DNA of 35,871 nt from Tubiluchus corallicola (GCA_030141605.1 JAQGDQ010000779.1:1-35871), one strand, 5' to 3'. Shown: positions 1 through 8,440, counted from the first letter of the stretch. Numbers and translations: made by a program. The notes: generated by a model not told the origin, from the sequence alone.

Positions 1-42
1 TTTAGCGTATCTTCTAATAAGATCCTCTGTTGCCCTCTTCAT
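1..42 (-). CDS. 5' end of a leftward gene running off the window (unidentified)
   Basis: On the minus strand an ATG (complement of 40-42) opens a frame of 14 codons that stays open to the window edge, reading MKRATEDLIRRYAK. It sits just downstream of a good TAATTTTG promoter box, which is the usual arrangement for a Bacteroidota gene start. The product cannot be identified from 14 residues. It could also be a chance open frame, since so little is visible. Confidence 0.35.
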   Translation of the reverse strand, partial: MKRATEDLIRRYAK

Positions 43-45
43 TCG

Positions 46-74
46 CAAAATTAATGTGTTAAACTGCTTACAAA
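46..74 (-). promoter_or_regulatory. Leftward Bacteroidota-type promoter
   Basis: Read on the minus strand, TAATTTTG (complement of 46-53) matches the -7 consensus TAnnTTTG, and a TTTG (complement of 71-74) lies 17 bases upstream, slightly closer than the usual spacing of about 19-21. The -7 box ends only three bases before the ATG at 42, so the transcript would have almost no leader. This is a motif match only. Confidence 0.45.
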
Positions 75-633
75 CTCAAAACAAGCCGGAAAACTGCTGC
101 TCTCCCGCAACTTATACCTCCCGCTAATATTAAGATGCACAAGTACAACAATGCTCACAAACTAATTTGCACTTTTTTATCCTATAAACACAAAAGCACT
201 ATCTATCAAATGCTTACAAACGCTAATTTTGCCATATTAATAACCTGAAGACTTCGAAAAAGCAAAAACTTTTGGCCCAGGTTGAGGAAAATATCGATGA
301 AAAGCCACTCCTTAGTAGGCACAAATGAAGATTTTGACGAAAATATTTATTAAAAAGATGAATTTATCAATGACCTCTAACCTAATCCCAAAAAAATAAA
401 ACACCCTCAAAAACAGATATATAGCGCCAAATGAAAGCTTTAGCCTTTCAATAATAGCCAGTATTACCTTACCTTATTTACAAACCCGTAACCCTGGCAA
501 ACAACAAAATGCAAAACATTACTGTAAAACATATACTTTAAAAGGTAAAACTTATATAACTTTAAACAATGAAAATTTAAATGTGTATCAAACCTTTAGG
601 TCTGAAACAATATTCACCAAAAACACCCTACCT
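75..633. other. Non-coding region upstream of the hydrogenase operon
   Basis: No convincing gene is visible here. The stretch is AT-rich and contains one dispersed repeat copy (248-376). A GTG at 583 is in frame with hydC but adds 17 residues that do not look like the family's N-terminus. A TAATTTTG box at 224-231 lacks a -33 partner and is too far from hydC to assign. TAnnTTTA-like sequences around 530-565 could be the hydC promoter but are weak matches. Confidence 0.5.
248..376 (+). repeat. Dispersed intergenic repeat, copy A
   Basis: This is one of six related, degenerate segments of about 130 bases found only between genes in this window. It carries the shared core words GCAAAAACTTTTG, GTTGAGGAAAA, GGCACAAATGAAGATTTTGACGAAAATATTTA and ends in TGACCTC. 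It has no coding capacity. It resembles a non-autonomous MITE-like element. By-eye alignment only. Confidence 0.6.
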
Positions 634-1101
634 ATGGAGTCAACACAAAAACTAATAAAAAGCCTAGCTAAAAAACATGGGCGCCATCGCAAAAGCCTAC
701 TACCCGTACTTCAGGGTGTTGTTGAGCAGGAGAGTTACCTGTCTGAACACTCGATGTCTGAAATTGCCCGAGAGTTAGATATTCCTGCTGCTGAAGTATT
801 TGGAACAGCCACTTTCTACTCATTCCTGGAGCACAAAAAAGTGGGCAAGTACACTATTCGTATTTGTAAAACAATCTCCTGCTCAATGAAACAAAAAAAC
901 CAGATACTCCTTGCCATAGAAAACATGCTAAAAATAAAACTGGGAGAAACTACCCAAGATGGAAAATTCTCTATAATGGAGACAAACTGCCTGGGGTGGT
1001 GTCACAAAGCTCCGGCAATGCTAATCAATGACGAAATACACACTGAACTAACCATTGAAAAAATACAGGAGATCATTTCCGATTATATGCAACGCCCATA
1101 A
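634..1101 (+). CDS. hydC: HydC: NuoE-like [2Fe-2S] subunit of NAD-linked [FeFe] hydrogenase
   Basis: Thioredoxin-fold [2Fe-2S] subunit related to NuoE, which passes electrons within a trimeric HydABC hydrogenase in the cytoplasm. The four expected cysteines are visible as CKTISC and CLGWC, the C-x4-C and C-x3-C pairs of the family. The ATG at 634 gives 155 residues, the normal NuoE length, starting MESTQKLIKSL. An in-frame GTG at 583 would add 17 residues without family resemblance, so the ATG is preferred. It is the first gene of hydC-hydB-hydA and is followed by an 88-base gap. The stop codon lies in a small hairpin (CGCCC at 1093-1097, GGGCG at 1104-1108). Assignment as hydrogenase subunit rather than Complex I rests on the adjacent hydA. 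Confidence 0.9.
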   Translation: MESTQKLIKSLAKKHGRHRKSLLPVLQGVVEQESYLSEHSMSEIARELDIPAAEVFGTATFYSFLEHKKVGKYTIRICKTISCSMKQKNQILLAIENMLKIKLGETTQDGKFSIMETNCLGWCHKAPAMLINDEIHTELTIEKIQEIISDYMQRP

Positions 1102-1189
1102 AAGGGCGATATGCACTATATGCCAACTGCAGCAGACCGGTTATAACGATACTTAAACTTATAATCACACACTCAATAAACCTATATAA

Positions 1190-2377
1190 ATGTCTGAAAA
1201 ACACCATCTATTAAAACGAGCCGACTTTATCTTTAACAACAGCAGCAACTGGAAGAGTATTCTGTCTAAGTCTGTAAAACGCTCCAAAAACGATATAGTA
1301 AACGAACTAATCAGCTCTGAATTGAAAGGACGTGGAGGTGCAGGCTTCCCCACAGGCCTGAAATGGAAGCTTGCAGCAGAAGTAAAATCAAACAGAAAAT
1401 TTGTTATCTGTAATGCAGATGAGGGAGAACCAGGCACATTTAAAGATCGGGAAATACTTACAAAAGTTCCCTGTAAAGTGCTAGCAGCAATGGCAATTTG
1501 TGGAAACATAATAGGAGCGAACAAAGGTTACATATACCTGAGAGGAGAGTACAAATTTCTTGTACCTCAACTTGAAAAAGCCATCAAGGAATTTAAACAC
1601 TTTTGTAAAGAAAAAGATATTAAATTTTCCATCTCCATCTTTCTGGGAAGCGGAGCATATATATGCGGAGAAGAAACCGCAATCTTTGAGTCGATGGAGG
1701 GAAAACGTGGCGAACCCAGAAACAAACCACCATACCCTACACAGGTAGGGTATATGGGAGCTCCAACCGTTATAAACAATGTGGAAACCCTTGCACACAC
1801 CTTTACTATATTCGAATATGGAGCAAAAAAATTTTATGACCTGGGTGTTCAATACTCGCGCGGAACAAAACTATTCTCTGTATCGGGAGATACTCCTAGG
1901 CCAGGTATATATGAACTGGAGCTTGGCATGAGCCTTCTGGACTTTGTAGATGAGTTTGGCGATGGAGACACAAAGGCAGTACAGGTAGGGGGCGCATCGG
2001 GTTTTCTTGTACCTAGAAAAAAATTCAACGAAACAAACATCGGGTATGAAGGTAAACTTACGGGCATATCCCTTCCTACAGGCGGCTCAATGATGCTTTT
2101 CAACAGTTCCCGGTCAATGTTTAACGTCATAGACAACTACCTCGACTTCTTCAGAGAAGAATCATGCGGGCAATGCACACCCTGCCGTGTAGGCTGTCAG
2201 CAACTACACATCGGTATAAAATCAGTAAAACGCGGAAACCACCCGGCACAATACCTTAACACACTCCTTAAGCTTAGTGAAACAATGCAATACACATCCA
2301 AGTGCGGTCTTGGACAATCTGTAGCAAACTCATTCTCCTCTATCGTTACAAACTTCAAAGAAGAGATGATCTACTAA
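1190..2377 (+). CDS. hydB: HydB: NuoF-like FMN/NAD(H) subunit of [FeFe] hydrogenase
   Basis: Flavoprotein subunit that exchanges electrons with NAD(H). The FMN/NADH-binding signature GRGGAGFPTG is at residues 47-56, followed by CNADEGEPGTF (74-84) and GAYICGEETA (155-164). The C-terminal [4Fe-4S] site is ESCGQCTPCR (C326, C329, C332) plus C372 in KCGLGQ. At 395 residues it is a bare NuoF core: the N-terminal [2Fe-2S] domain and C-terminal 2x[4Fe-4S] ferredoxin domain found in many HydB proteins (about 600 residues) are absent. It lies 20 bases before hydA and is surely co-transcribed. Whether this minimal form still bifurcates electrons with ferredoxin cannot be told from the sequence. Confidence 0.93.
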   Translation: MSEKHHLLKRADFIFNNSSNWKSILSKSVKRSKNDIVNELISSELKGRGGAGFPTGLKWKLAAEVKSNRKFVICNADEGEPGTFKDREILTKVPCKVLAAMAICGNIIGANKGYIYLRGEYKFLVPQLEKAIKEFKHFCKEKDIKFSISIFLGSGAYICGEETAIFESMEGKRGEPRNKPPYPTQVGYMGAPTVINNVETLAHTFTIFEYGAKKFYDLGVQYSRGTKLFSVSGDTPRPGIYELELGMSLLDFVDEFGDGDTKAVQVGGASGFLVPRKKFNETNIGYEGKLTGISLPTGGSMMLFNSSRSMFNVIDNYLDFFREESCGQCTPCRVGCQQLHIGIKSVKRGNHPAQYLNTLLKLSETMQYTSKCGLGQSVANSFSSIVTNFKEEMIY

Positions 2378-2397
2378 ACCACATATAAACTCTGACT

Positions 2398-4188
2398 ATG
2401 GACAAAAAAATAAACATATCAATAAACGGACTACCTGTCGAAGTCGAAGCGGGAACCACAGTACTGGACGCAGCAAATAAAATCAACATTGTAATACCTA
2501 CCCTTTGTCATCATAAGGACATATGTGTAGCAGGCAATTGCAGAGTGTGTGTTGTTGAAATTACCGGGCAAAAAAGACTCTCAGCAGCATGTGCCACCCC
2601 ATGCGAAGAGGGAATGGAAATACTTACCAACAGCCTGAAAGTGCGAAATAGCCGCAAGCACATTATTCAACTGCTGCTCTCTGAGCACAATGCAAACTGC
2701 ACCAAATGTTATCGAAATGGAAACTGCGAACTACAGACGCTGTCATCCGAATTTAAAATAATGACACAAGACTTTATCTACCTTGCCCCCAATAAAAACT
2801 ACACAGTTGATGACCTCTCTCCAAGTATCATTAAAGATGACAATAAATGTATCCGCTGTCAGAGATGCGTAAGAACCTGTGCACAATTACAAGGTGTAAA
2901 TGCCCTTTCAGTAACGCACAAGGGAGATAAAATGAAAATAGCTACATTTTTCAACAACCCCATGCATAACGTAGTATGCACAAACTGTGGGCAATGTGTC
3001 AACCGCTGCCCCACAGGTGCACTGGTTGAAAAAAACTATGTAGAAGAAGTCTGGGATGCTATTGGTGATCCCGAAAAGCATGTGGTTGTTCAAACAGCTC
3101 CAGCCACCAGAGTAGGGCTGGGAGAAGAAATTGGCTTGCCTCCAGGCTCTTGCGTTACAGGCAAGATGGTAGCAGCATTAAAACGTCTTGGCTTCAATGC
3201 AGTACTGGACACTGACTTTTCTGCCGACCTCACCATAGTGGAGGAAAGCGCAGAACTGCTGTCACGACTAAAAAAAGCCCTAGTCGATAAAGATAAAAAT
3301 GTAAAACTACCAATGGCAACATCATGCTCTCCCGGATGGATCAAATATATAGAACACTTATACCCTGAATACCTTGGAAACCTATCCTCCTGCAAATCAC
3401 CCCAGCAAATGTTTGGCGCATTAGTAAAAACATACTATGCAAAAGTGCGAAACATAGATCCAAAAAATATTGTATCAGTCTCCATAATGCCATGCACTGC
3501 AAAAAAATTTGAAGCAAATCGCCCTGAAATGCAAGATAGCGGACATAAAGATGTGGACTATGTCCTGACAACACGTGAACTCGCAATACTTGTAAAACAG
3601 GCAGGCATAGATTTCAATAAGCTCGAAAACCAAAAATATGACAAGCTTATGGGTAAATCTACCGGAGCCGGCGTTATATTTGGAACCACAGGTGGGGTTA
3701 TGGAAGCTGCCCTACGCACAGCCTATGAAATTACAACAGGTCGTGAAGTACCGTTTGAAAATATGAATATTACACCCGTACGCGGAATGAAAGGCATAAA
3801 ACAAGCCACTATCAAAATAGAAAAACCGTTAAAAGAGTGGAACTTCCTTGACGGTGCAGAACTAAAATGTGCAGTTGCACACGGCTTGGTGAATGCAAAA
3901 AAAGCCATGGACGCTGTCAAAGACGGAAAAGCAGATTTTCACTTCCTAGAAGTTATGGCATGCCCTGGCGGATGCCTGGGTGGTGGAGGACAGCCAATAC
4001 CAACAAGCCAAGAGATAAGGGAAAAACGCTCTATGGCCATCTATGCAGAAGATGAAAGAAAAGCCATACGTAAATCACATGAAAACCCTGAAGTAAAAGA
4101 GCTGTACAAAAGCTTCCTTGATAAACCGCTGGGCAAGCTATCTCATCAGCTCCTACATACAACTTATACTCCCAGAGATAGATACTAA
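2398..4188 (+). CDS. hydA: HydA: catalytic subunit of group A [FeFe] hydrogenase
   Basis: Makes or oxidises H2 at the H-cluster. Domains in order: N-terminal [2Fe-2S] ferredoxin (C37, C48, C51, C65), His-ligated [4Fe-4S] site (H97, C101, C104, C110), two [4Fe-4S] clusters (C151/154/157/161 and C194/197/200/204), then the H-cluster domain with TSCSPGW (308-314), MPCTAKKFE (364-372) and EVMACPGGCLGGGGQP (518-533), and a C-terminal small-subunit-like region. The first H-cluster motif reads Cys-Ser where the textbook motif has Cys-Cys. At 596 residues with NuoE and NuoF partners, this is the trimeric HydABC type. No signal peptide is seen, so it is cytoplasmic. Confidence 0.96.
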   Translation: MDKKINISINGLPVEVEAGTTVLDAANKINIVIPTLCHHKDICVAGNCRVCVVEITGQKRLSAACATPCEEGMEILTNSLKVRNSRKHIIQLLLSEHNANCTKCYRNGNCELQTLSSEFKIMTQDFIYLAPNKNYTVDDLSPSIIKDDNKCIRCQRCVRTCAQLQGVNALSVTHKGDKMKIATFFNNPMHNVVCTNCGQCVNRCPTGALVEKNYVEEVWDAIGDPEKHVVVQTAPATRVGLGEEIGLPPGSCVTGKMVAALKRLGFNAVLDTDFSADLTIVEESAELLSRLKKALVDKDKNVKLPMATSCSPGWIKYIEHLYPEYLGNLSSCKSPQQMFGALVKTYYAKVRNIDPKNIVSVSIMPCTAKKFEANRPEMQDSGHKDVDYVLTTRELAILVKQAGIDFNKLENQKYDKLMGKSTGAGVIFGTTGGVMEAALRTAYEITTGREVPFENMNITPVRGMKGIKQATIKIEKPLKEWNFLDGAELKCAVAHGLVNAKKAMDAVKDGKADFHFLEVMACPGGCLGGGGQPIPTSQEIREKRSMAIYAEDERKAIRKSHENPEVKELYKSFLDKPLGKLSHQLLHTTYTPRDRY

Positions 4189-4240
4189 AAGATAGTAGCA
4201 GAGAATACCCGCGCACATACTACTTTTCGGGAATGTTGTA

Positions 4241-4248
4241 TACCTTTG
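4241..4248 (+). promoter_or_regulatory. Possible hydG promoter -7 box
   Basis: TACCTTTG matches the Bacteroidota -7 consensus TAnnTTTG and lies 23 bases before the hydG ATG in the 83-base gap after hydA. No TTTG is found at the usual -33 distance; the nearest T-rich run is at 4224-4227, too close. It suggests that hydG can be transcribed separately from hydCBA. Confidence 0.45.
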
Positions 4249-4271
4249 TTTTTTTGAAATAATGCAAGATA

Positions 4272-5780
4272 ATGCCTAAAAAAGAAGTTAGCGACTGGAA
4301 GAAAAATATTATAAAAAAAAATGAAATTGACAAATACCTTGTCAATGGGAAGGACTTCATTGATGAAGAGAAAATCGTATCACAGATTGAAGCAGGCAAA
4401 AATCCCGAACCTTCACTTATCAGGGATATACTTCAAAAATCACTATCAATAAAAACCCTCTCCCCCAATGAAGTTTCAGCCCTGCTAAATGTCCAGTCAC
4501 CTGATATATGGGATGAAATAAACAGTACAGCCCTAAAAGTTAAACAAAAAGTCTATGACAACCGCATTGTATTTTTTGCTCCATTGTACTGCTCTAACCT
4601 CTGTGTTAATAACTGTGCCTACTGCGGATTCAGAGAAGCAAATACCCGCGAAAAACGACGTATTCTGTCAATGGACGAAATACAAGCAGAAACTACATCT
4701 GTTCTAAAAGAGGGACACAAAAGGATTATCATGGTTTATGGCGAGCACTCCGACTCAGACATAGACTACATTACCGATTCAATTAGGGCTGTTTACTCCA
4801 TAAAAGAGAAAGCCCCAAACTCAGGACGTCCCACAAACATTAGGAGAGTTAACATAAACGCATCTCCTATGAACATCAAAAAATTAAAGCAACTCAAAGC
4901 GGCTGGAATCGGAACCTACCAGGTTTTTCAAGAAACATACAATAAAGATATGTACGCCAAAGTCCATCCAGGTACAACCATAAAAGGCGACTACAGGTGG
5001 AGACTCTACGCCCTACACCGAGCTATGGACGCCGGAATTGACGATGTTGCAATAGGTGCTCTATTTGGATTATATGACTGGAAATTTGATGTGATGGGAT
5101 TACTATACCACACACTAGAACTTGAAAATCGCTATGGTATTGGCCCCCATACAATCTCGTTCCCTCGCATGACACCAGCCTCTGGATCATGGCTCAGCAC
5201 TCACTCGAAACATCTCGTAGCAGACGATGACTTTAAAAAACTCGTTGCTGTACTAAGGCTATCTGTACCTACAGCCGGACTTATTGTGACAGCACGCGAA
5301 GAAGCCAAAATAAAACGTGAAATTTTGAAACTAGGATGCACGCAAACAGACGCATCTACCCATATAGGAATCGGAGCTTACAGTGATCAAAAGACAGAAT
5401 CTGATTTAAACAGGAAGCAATTCACAATTGGCGATCCCCGCAGCCTGGATGACATTATCTATGAAGTGTCAAAGCTCGGATTTATCTCCTCATTCTGTAC
5501 AGCAGGATATCGGTGTGGACGCACAGGAAAAACCATTATGAACATGCTAAGTCACTGCATAGAAGGAAAATTTTGTAAAATCAATGCTGTTTTAACATTT
5601 CGTGAATATCTCAGCGATTACGCATCACCAAAAACAAAAAAGATAGGCGAAAACTTAATTAAGCAGGAGATTGCGCAAATCGAAGAGAACCCTTACTTTA
5701 AAAAACATCCCGGCCTGATGCAGCAGTTCAACAATGAATATAAGGAAATACTACTGGGTAAAAGAGACTTATACATTTAA
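4272..5780 (+). CDS. hydG: HydG-like radical SAM H-cluster maturase (variant C-terminal cluster motif)
   Basis: HydG cleaves tyrosine with SAM to make the CO and CN ligands of the [FeFe] H-cluster. The radical-SAM motif CVNNCAYC is present (C111, C115, C118), followed by GF as in the ThiH/HydG family. The length of 502 residues and the C-terminal extension containing SFCTAGYRCGRTGK separate it from ThiH. In HydG proteins I know, this extension carries C-x2-C-x22-C for the auxiliary cluster that assembles the Fe(CO)2CN unit. Here the positions are C409, G412 and C435, so the middle cysteine is glycine and a new cysteine stands at 415. Its place directly after hydA supports the role. hydE and hydF are not in this window. 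Confidence 0.88.
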   Translation: MPKKEVSDWKKNIIKKNEIDKYLVNGKDFIDEEKIVSQIEAGKNPEPSLIRDILQKSLSIKTLSPNEVSALLNVQSPDIWDEINSTALKVKQKVYDNRIVFFAPLYCSNLCVNNCAYCGFREANTREKRRILSMDEIQAETTSVLKEGHKRIIMVYGEHSDSDIDYITDSIRAVYSIKEKAPNSGRPTNIRRVNINASPMNIKKLKQLKAAGIGTYQVFQETYNKDMYAKVHPGTTIKGDYRWRLYALHRAMDAGIDDVAIGALFGLYDWKFDVMGLLYHTLELENRYGIGPHTISFPRMTPASGSWLSTHSKHLVADDDFKKLVAVLRLSVPTAGLIVTAREEAKIKREILKLGCTQTDASTHIGIGAYSDQKTESDLNRKQFTIGDPRSLDDIIYEVSKLGFISSFCTAGYRCGRTGKTIMNMLSHCIEGKFCKINAVLTFREYLSDYASPKTKKIGENLIKQEIAQIEENPYFKKHPGLMQQFNNEYKEILLGKRDLYI

Positions 5781-5809
5781 ACACTAAGAATTCCAATCTT
5801 AAACACAAA

Positions 5810-6760
5810 TTAGAAATACCTTGGTGCGTCAATTCTACCCCAGTACCTCTCCCGAAGCCTTTTCTTTGTAGTAAAATCAATGCTTATCATTAATTCGTGC
5901 GTACCTGCATTATAATAACCATCCCAGGGAGAAGTTGTATCATAAGCATAACCAATCTTAATCTGGTTAGAAACATGAAACTGTATAAGCGCCCCTACAA
6001 AATCCCCTACCCTGTATGTTCCGCCCAGCCACACTTTGTCAAAAAACAGACAGTGCAAAGAAAGATCAGCATCAAAAAAGTTGTCTTGGGCGTATCGTGC
6101 AAGCCCTGAAACTCTGTACTGTATCCGACCGGAAGTATTAAAAACATAACCAGCCATGCCATAAAAATGTCTCAACTCCTTATGTTTAATTTCGGTAGTG
6201 GCCTCTTGTATCTCATTACTCAAAACTTTGGGAATAGAGGCACCTATAAACAATCTTTCTGTATGCCACATCACCCCTACCCCAAAGTTTGGAAGAAACC
6301 TGAAAACATCATTTACAAAACCGGGGTCTCCCGGATCTATCACCTCCAGCTCCGATAATCGAATATCTATTAGGTTAAAACCTCCCTTCAATCCAAATGC
6401 AAGACGCCCCGGCTTAAACTTAATATGATAAGCATAGTCAATATACACCCCATTCTGCCTTACTGGCCCCAGCCTCTCATTATATATCGAAAAACCTATA
6501 CCAGCATTATGTGAACCAACAGGTGTATGCAAAACTGCTGTGTTTGTAAGGGGGTAACCGTCAAACTCAGTAAACTGGTGCCTGGTTAATACTGTAAGAT
6601 TTGTATACCCGTGGATGCCGGCATAAGCAGGCTGGACAAGAAGGGTATTGTTAAGATGCTGGGTATATATTGGATCTTGCTGAGAATATCCGAAAAAAGG
6701 CAATATAACAAAAAGCAACAGTGTCACTTTCCATATAGCTATTTTTATTACATCAACCAT
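5810..6760 (-). CDS. PorP/SprF family T9SS-associated outer-membrane protein
   Basis: Outer-membrane beta-barrel protein of the PorP/SprF family, which works with the type IX secretion system to present type B cargo at the cell surface. It has an N-terminal signal peptide (hydrophobic run ending FFGYSQ), then the family opening QQDPIYTQHLNNTLLVQPAYAG, and regular amphipathic strands up to the C-terminal region rich in YDT and LMISIDF patterns. The length of 316 residues is typical. It is the last gene of a four-gene minus-strand cluster, 33 bases after the type B cargo gene, the usual pairing. It faces hydG tail to tail across 29 bases with no clear terminator. Confidence 0.92.
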   Translation of the reverse strand: MVDVIKIAIWKVTLLLFVILPFFGYSQQDPIYTQHLNNTLLVQPAYAGIHGYTNLTVLTRHQFTEFDGYPLTNTAVLHTPVGSHNAGIGFSIYNERLGPVRQNGVYIDYAYHIKFKPGRLAFGLKGGFNLIDIRLSELEVIDPGDPGFVNDVFRFLPNFGVGVMWHTERLFIGASIPKVLSNEIQEATTEIKHKELRHFYGMAGYVFNTSGRIQYRVSGLARYAQDNFFDADLSLHCLFFDKVWLGGTYRVGDFVGALIQFHVSNQIKIGYAYDTTSPWDGYYNAGTHELMISIDFTTKKRLRERYWGRIDAPRYF

Positions 6761-6793
6761 TGACTATCAATTTAAACACTTATATGTTTTCTG

Positions 6794-8194
6794 CTAATTG
6801 GATATGTATACAAAGCCTTTAACTTGAAGCTTCTCATCCCTTGTAGTAAAGATATAGTAGTATGTACCAGGAGGTAATATATCCCCTCCTAAAGCTCCTG
6901 TATTAGACCTTCCGTCCCAATCATTATTATAATCATCATTCACATAAACAACCCTTTCCCAGCGGTCGTATACTATCAACTGAGATCCGGGGTACTCCTC
7001 TATACCTAAAATCTCAAAATAGTCATTAAAGCCATCCATATTTGGGGAGAAAGCTTCAGGTATAACTACTGTATTTTTCATGATGTTAATAGTTACCACA
7101 GCATCATCACACGCACCAGAATCATCACACACCATATAAACAAACTCATCCACCACATCATCTTGGTCGCCTGACGTATATGTAACTGTTCCATCACTGT
7201 TTATAACAGCAGAACCATACTCCAAGGGCTTAATAATAGTGACCGAACTCGTATCTAAATCATTATCTATATCTATATCATTACTTAAAATATCAAAAGT
7301 TATCTGATGACCACCAGCTCTCACATATAAATAATCATCGTATGCTGCTGGAGGATTAGTCCTTACTGAAACTCTAACACTGGCTGTATCAGCACAACCC
7401 AAATTATCAGTAACAACAAGGATGTATGTCCCCGCATATCTAATCTTAGGTAGTGATGACAATACTCCGTCCTCAATTACACCATCAGGTGAACGCCAGT
7501 TAAAAGTAATATCATTCCCTGTGGAGGATGAACCGTCAAGATATGTGACCCCACCTCTTGCTATGCGATCAGGCTTAGTAATAACAGCAACAGGCAGGCT
7601 CGCAACATTTATATATAAAGTATCTGAATCACTAAACCCATTCTCATCAGTAACGGTAAGTACTATCTCATCCACACCTGCCCTTTGAGGAATATATTGT
7701 GGCTGACTGCTATTGGGATCATCAAATATTCCAGCCTCAGCAAACCATGAATATTGAATACCCTGTCCCTTTGACGCTGTTCCGTCAAGAGATACAGTAT
7801 TACACTGTCCTACCATATCATAGTCTTCACCCGCATAAGCAACCACAGCCTCAGATACACTTACCATAGTGGCCTTTTTATTACTACACCCATACATATT
7901 CGTTTCAGTAACAACAACAAGGTAATTTCCTAAAGCCATCCACTCTATATCTGTTTGAGCAGCATTATTACTAGTTAGGAAATCAGCCTCAGAAGCAGAA
8001 GCTATATTACTAAAGGAGGTGCCACTGTAAACCAACCACTCATAACTACTTCCCGCGTGCTCCTCAACGTAAAAAGTTATTGACTCGCCCTCAACAGTAA
8101 CAAGCACTTCCTGTGCCGTGGCTGATGCCACGGACAGGGCTATCGCACAAACGATATGCAGAAAGTGTTTGCAGTATGTTTTAAAAGACATCAT
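6794..8194 (-). CDS. Secreted PKD/Ig-like protein with T9SS type B C-terminal sorting domain
   Basis: Exported surface protein. A signal peptide is followed by an Ig-like module (YEWLVYSG ... GCSNKKAT), PKD-like domains (one with GTASKGQGIQYSW, one with GSSSTGNDITFNW), and a cadherin/Big-like domain opening AAYDDYLYVRAGG with DILSNDID. The last 90 residues are the gliding-motility-type C-terminal domain (type B), with the diagnostic PEAFSPNMDGFNDYF, VYDRWERVVY, WDGRSN and PPGTYYYIF. This domain directs export through T9SS, and the PorP/SprF gene follows directly. A TTG at 8197 precedes two ATGs; the ATG at 8194 is taken as the start. The ligand or adhesive role is unknown. Confidence 0.9.
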   Translation of the reverse strand: MMSFKTYCKHFLHIVCAIALSVASATAQEVLVTVEGESITFYVEEHAGSSYEWLVYSGTSFSNIASASEADFLTSNNAAQTDIEWMALGNYLVVVTETNMYGCSNKKATMVSVSEAVVAYAGEDYDMVGQCNTVSLDGTASKGQGIQYSWFAEAGIFDDPNSSQPQYIPQRAGVDEIVLTVTDENGFSDSDTLYINVASLPVAVITKPDRIARGGVTYLDGSSSTGNDITFNWRSPDGVIEDGVLSSLPKIRYAGTYILVVTDNLGCADTASVRVSVRTNPPAAYDDYLYVRAGGHQITFDILSNDIDIDNDLDTSSVTIIKPLEYGSAVINSDGTVTYTSGDQDDVVDEFVYMVCDDSGACDDAVVTINIMKNTVVIPEAFSPNMDGFNDYFEILGIEEYPGSQLIVYDRWERVVYVNDDYNNDWDGRSNTGALGGDILPPGTYYYIFTTRDEKLQVKGFVYISN

Positions 8195-8197
8195 CAA

Positions 8198-8423
8198 GTA
8201 CTTAAATTACAGATTATTAGTAATACAAGCAGTTAAAACCTGCTAAAAGTTCTCCTGTACGCTAGTTCGTATTATTGTATTATTACCTGTTGTAACCGAC
8301 GTCAACAATAATAAGTAGTTAGAACCTGCTAAAAATTCACTCGTATGCTAGTTCGTATAATACCTGCTGAAATCGACGTCAACAATAATAAATAGTTAGA
8401 ACCTGCTAAAAACTCACTCGTAA
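8198..8423. other. Repeat-bearing gap inside the T9SS cluster
   Basis: This 226-base gap is unusually long for the operon and is largely filled by three tandem repeat copies. No promoter box of the TAnnTTTG type was seen for the gene at 8194. It may act as a processing or attenuation region that separates expression of the type B cargo and PorP from the two genes upstream, but that is inference. Confidence 0.4.
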
Positions 8424-8440
8424 CTAGTTCGTACCAATGC
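8231..8440. repeat. Three tandem degenerate repeats of about 77-86 bases, overlapping the 3' end of the upstream CDS
   Basis: Copies begin at 8231, 8317 and 8394, each opening AGTTA[A/G]AACCTGCTAAAA and continuing through CTAGTTCGTA to a GACGTC-containing stretch in the first two copies. The first two are 86 and 77 bases long. The third runs into the coding end of the gene at 8424-9332, so the repeat unit includes that gene's stop codon and last few codons. In the outer copies the coding part has decayed. No integron-like core site pair could be recognised. Confidence 0.8.

Noticed and set aside
583-633. GTG start giving a longer HydC
   Set aside because: The extra 17 residues do not resemble NuoE N-termini, and the ATG at 634 gives the normal length.
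1165-2136. Several long minus-strand frames across hydB
   Set aside because: They lie antisense to a gene with unmistakable motifs and have no family resemblance; they are shadows.
4272-5780. ThiH (thiamine synthesis) instead of HydG
   Set aside because: The protein has the HydG-length C-terminal extension and follows hydA; no thi genes are near.
8198-8440. Repeats as integron attC sites or a CRISPR
   Set aside because: There are no recognisable attC core pairs, similar sites do not flank the neighbouring genes, and the copies are contiguous without unique spacers.
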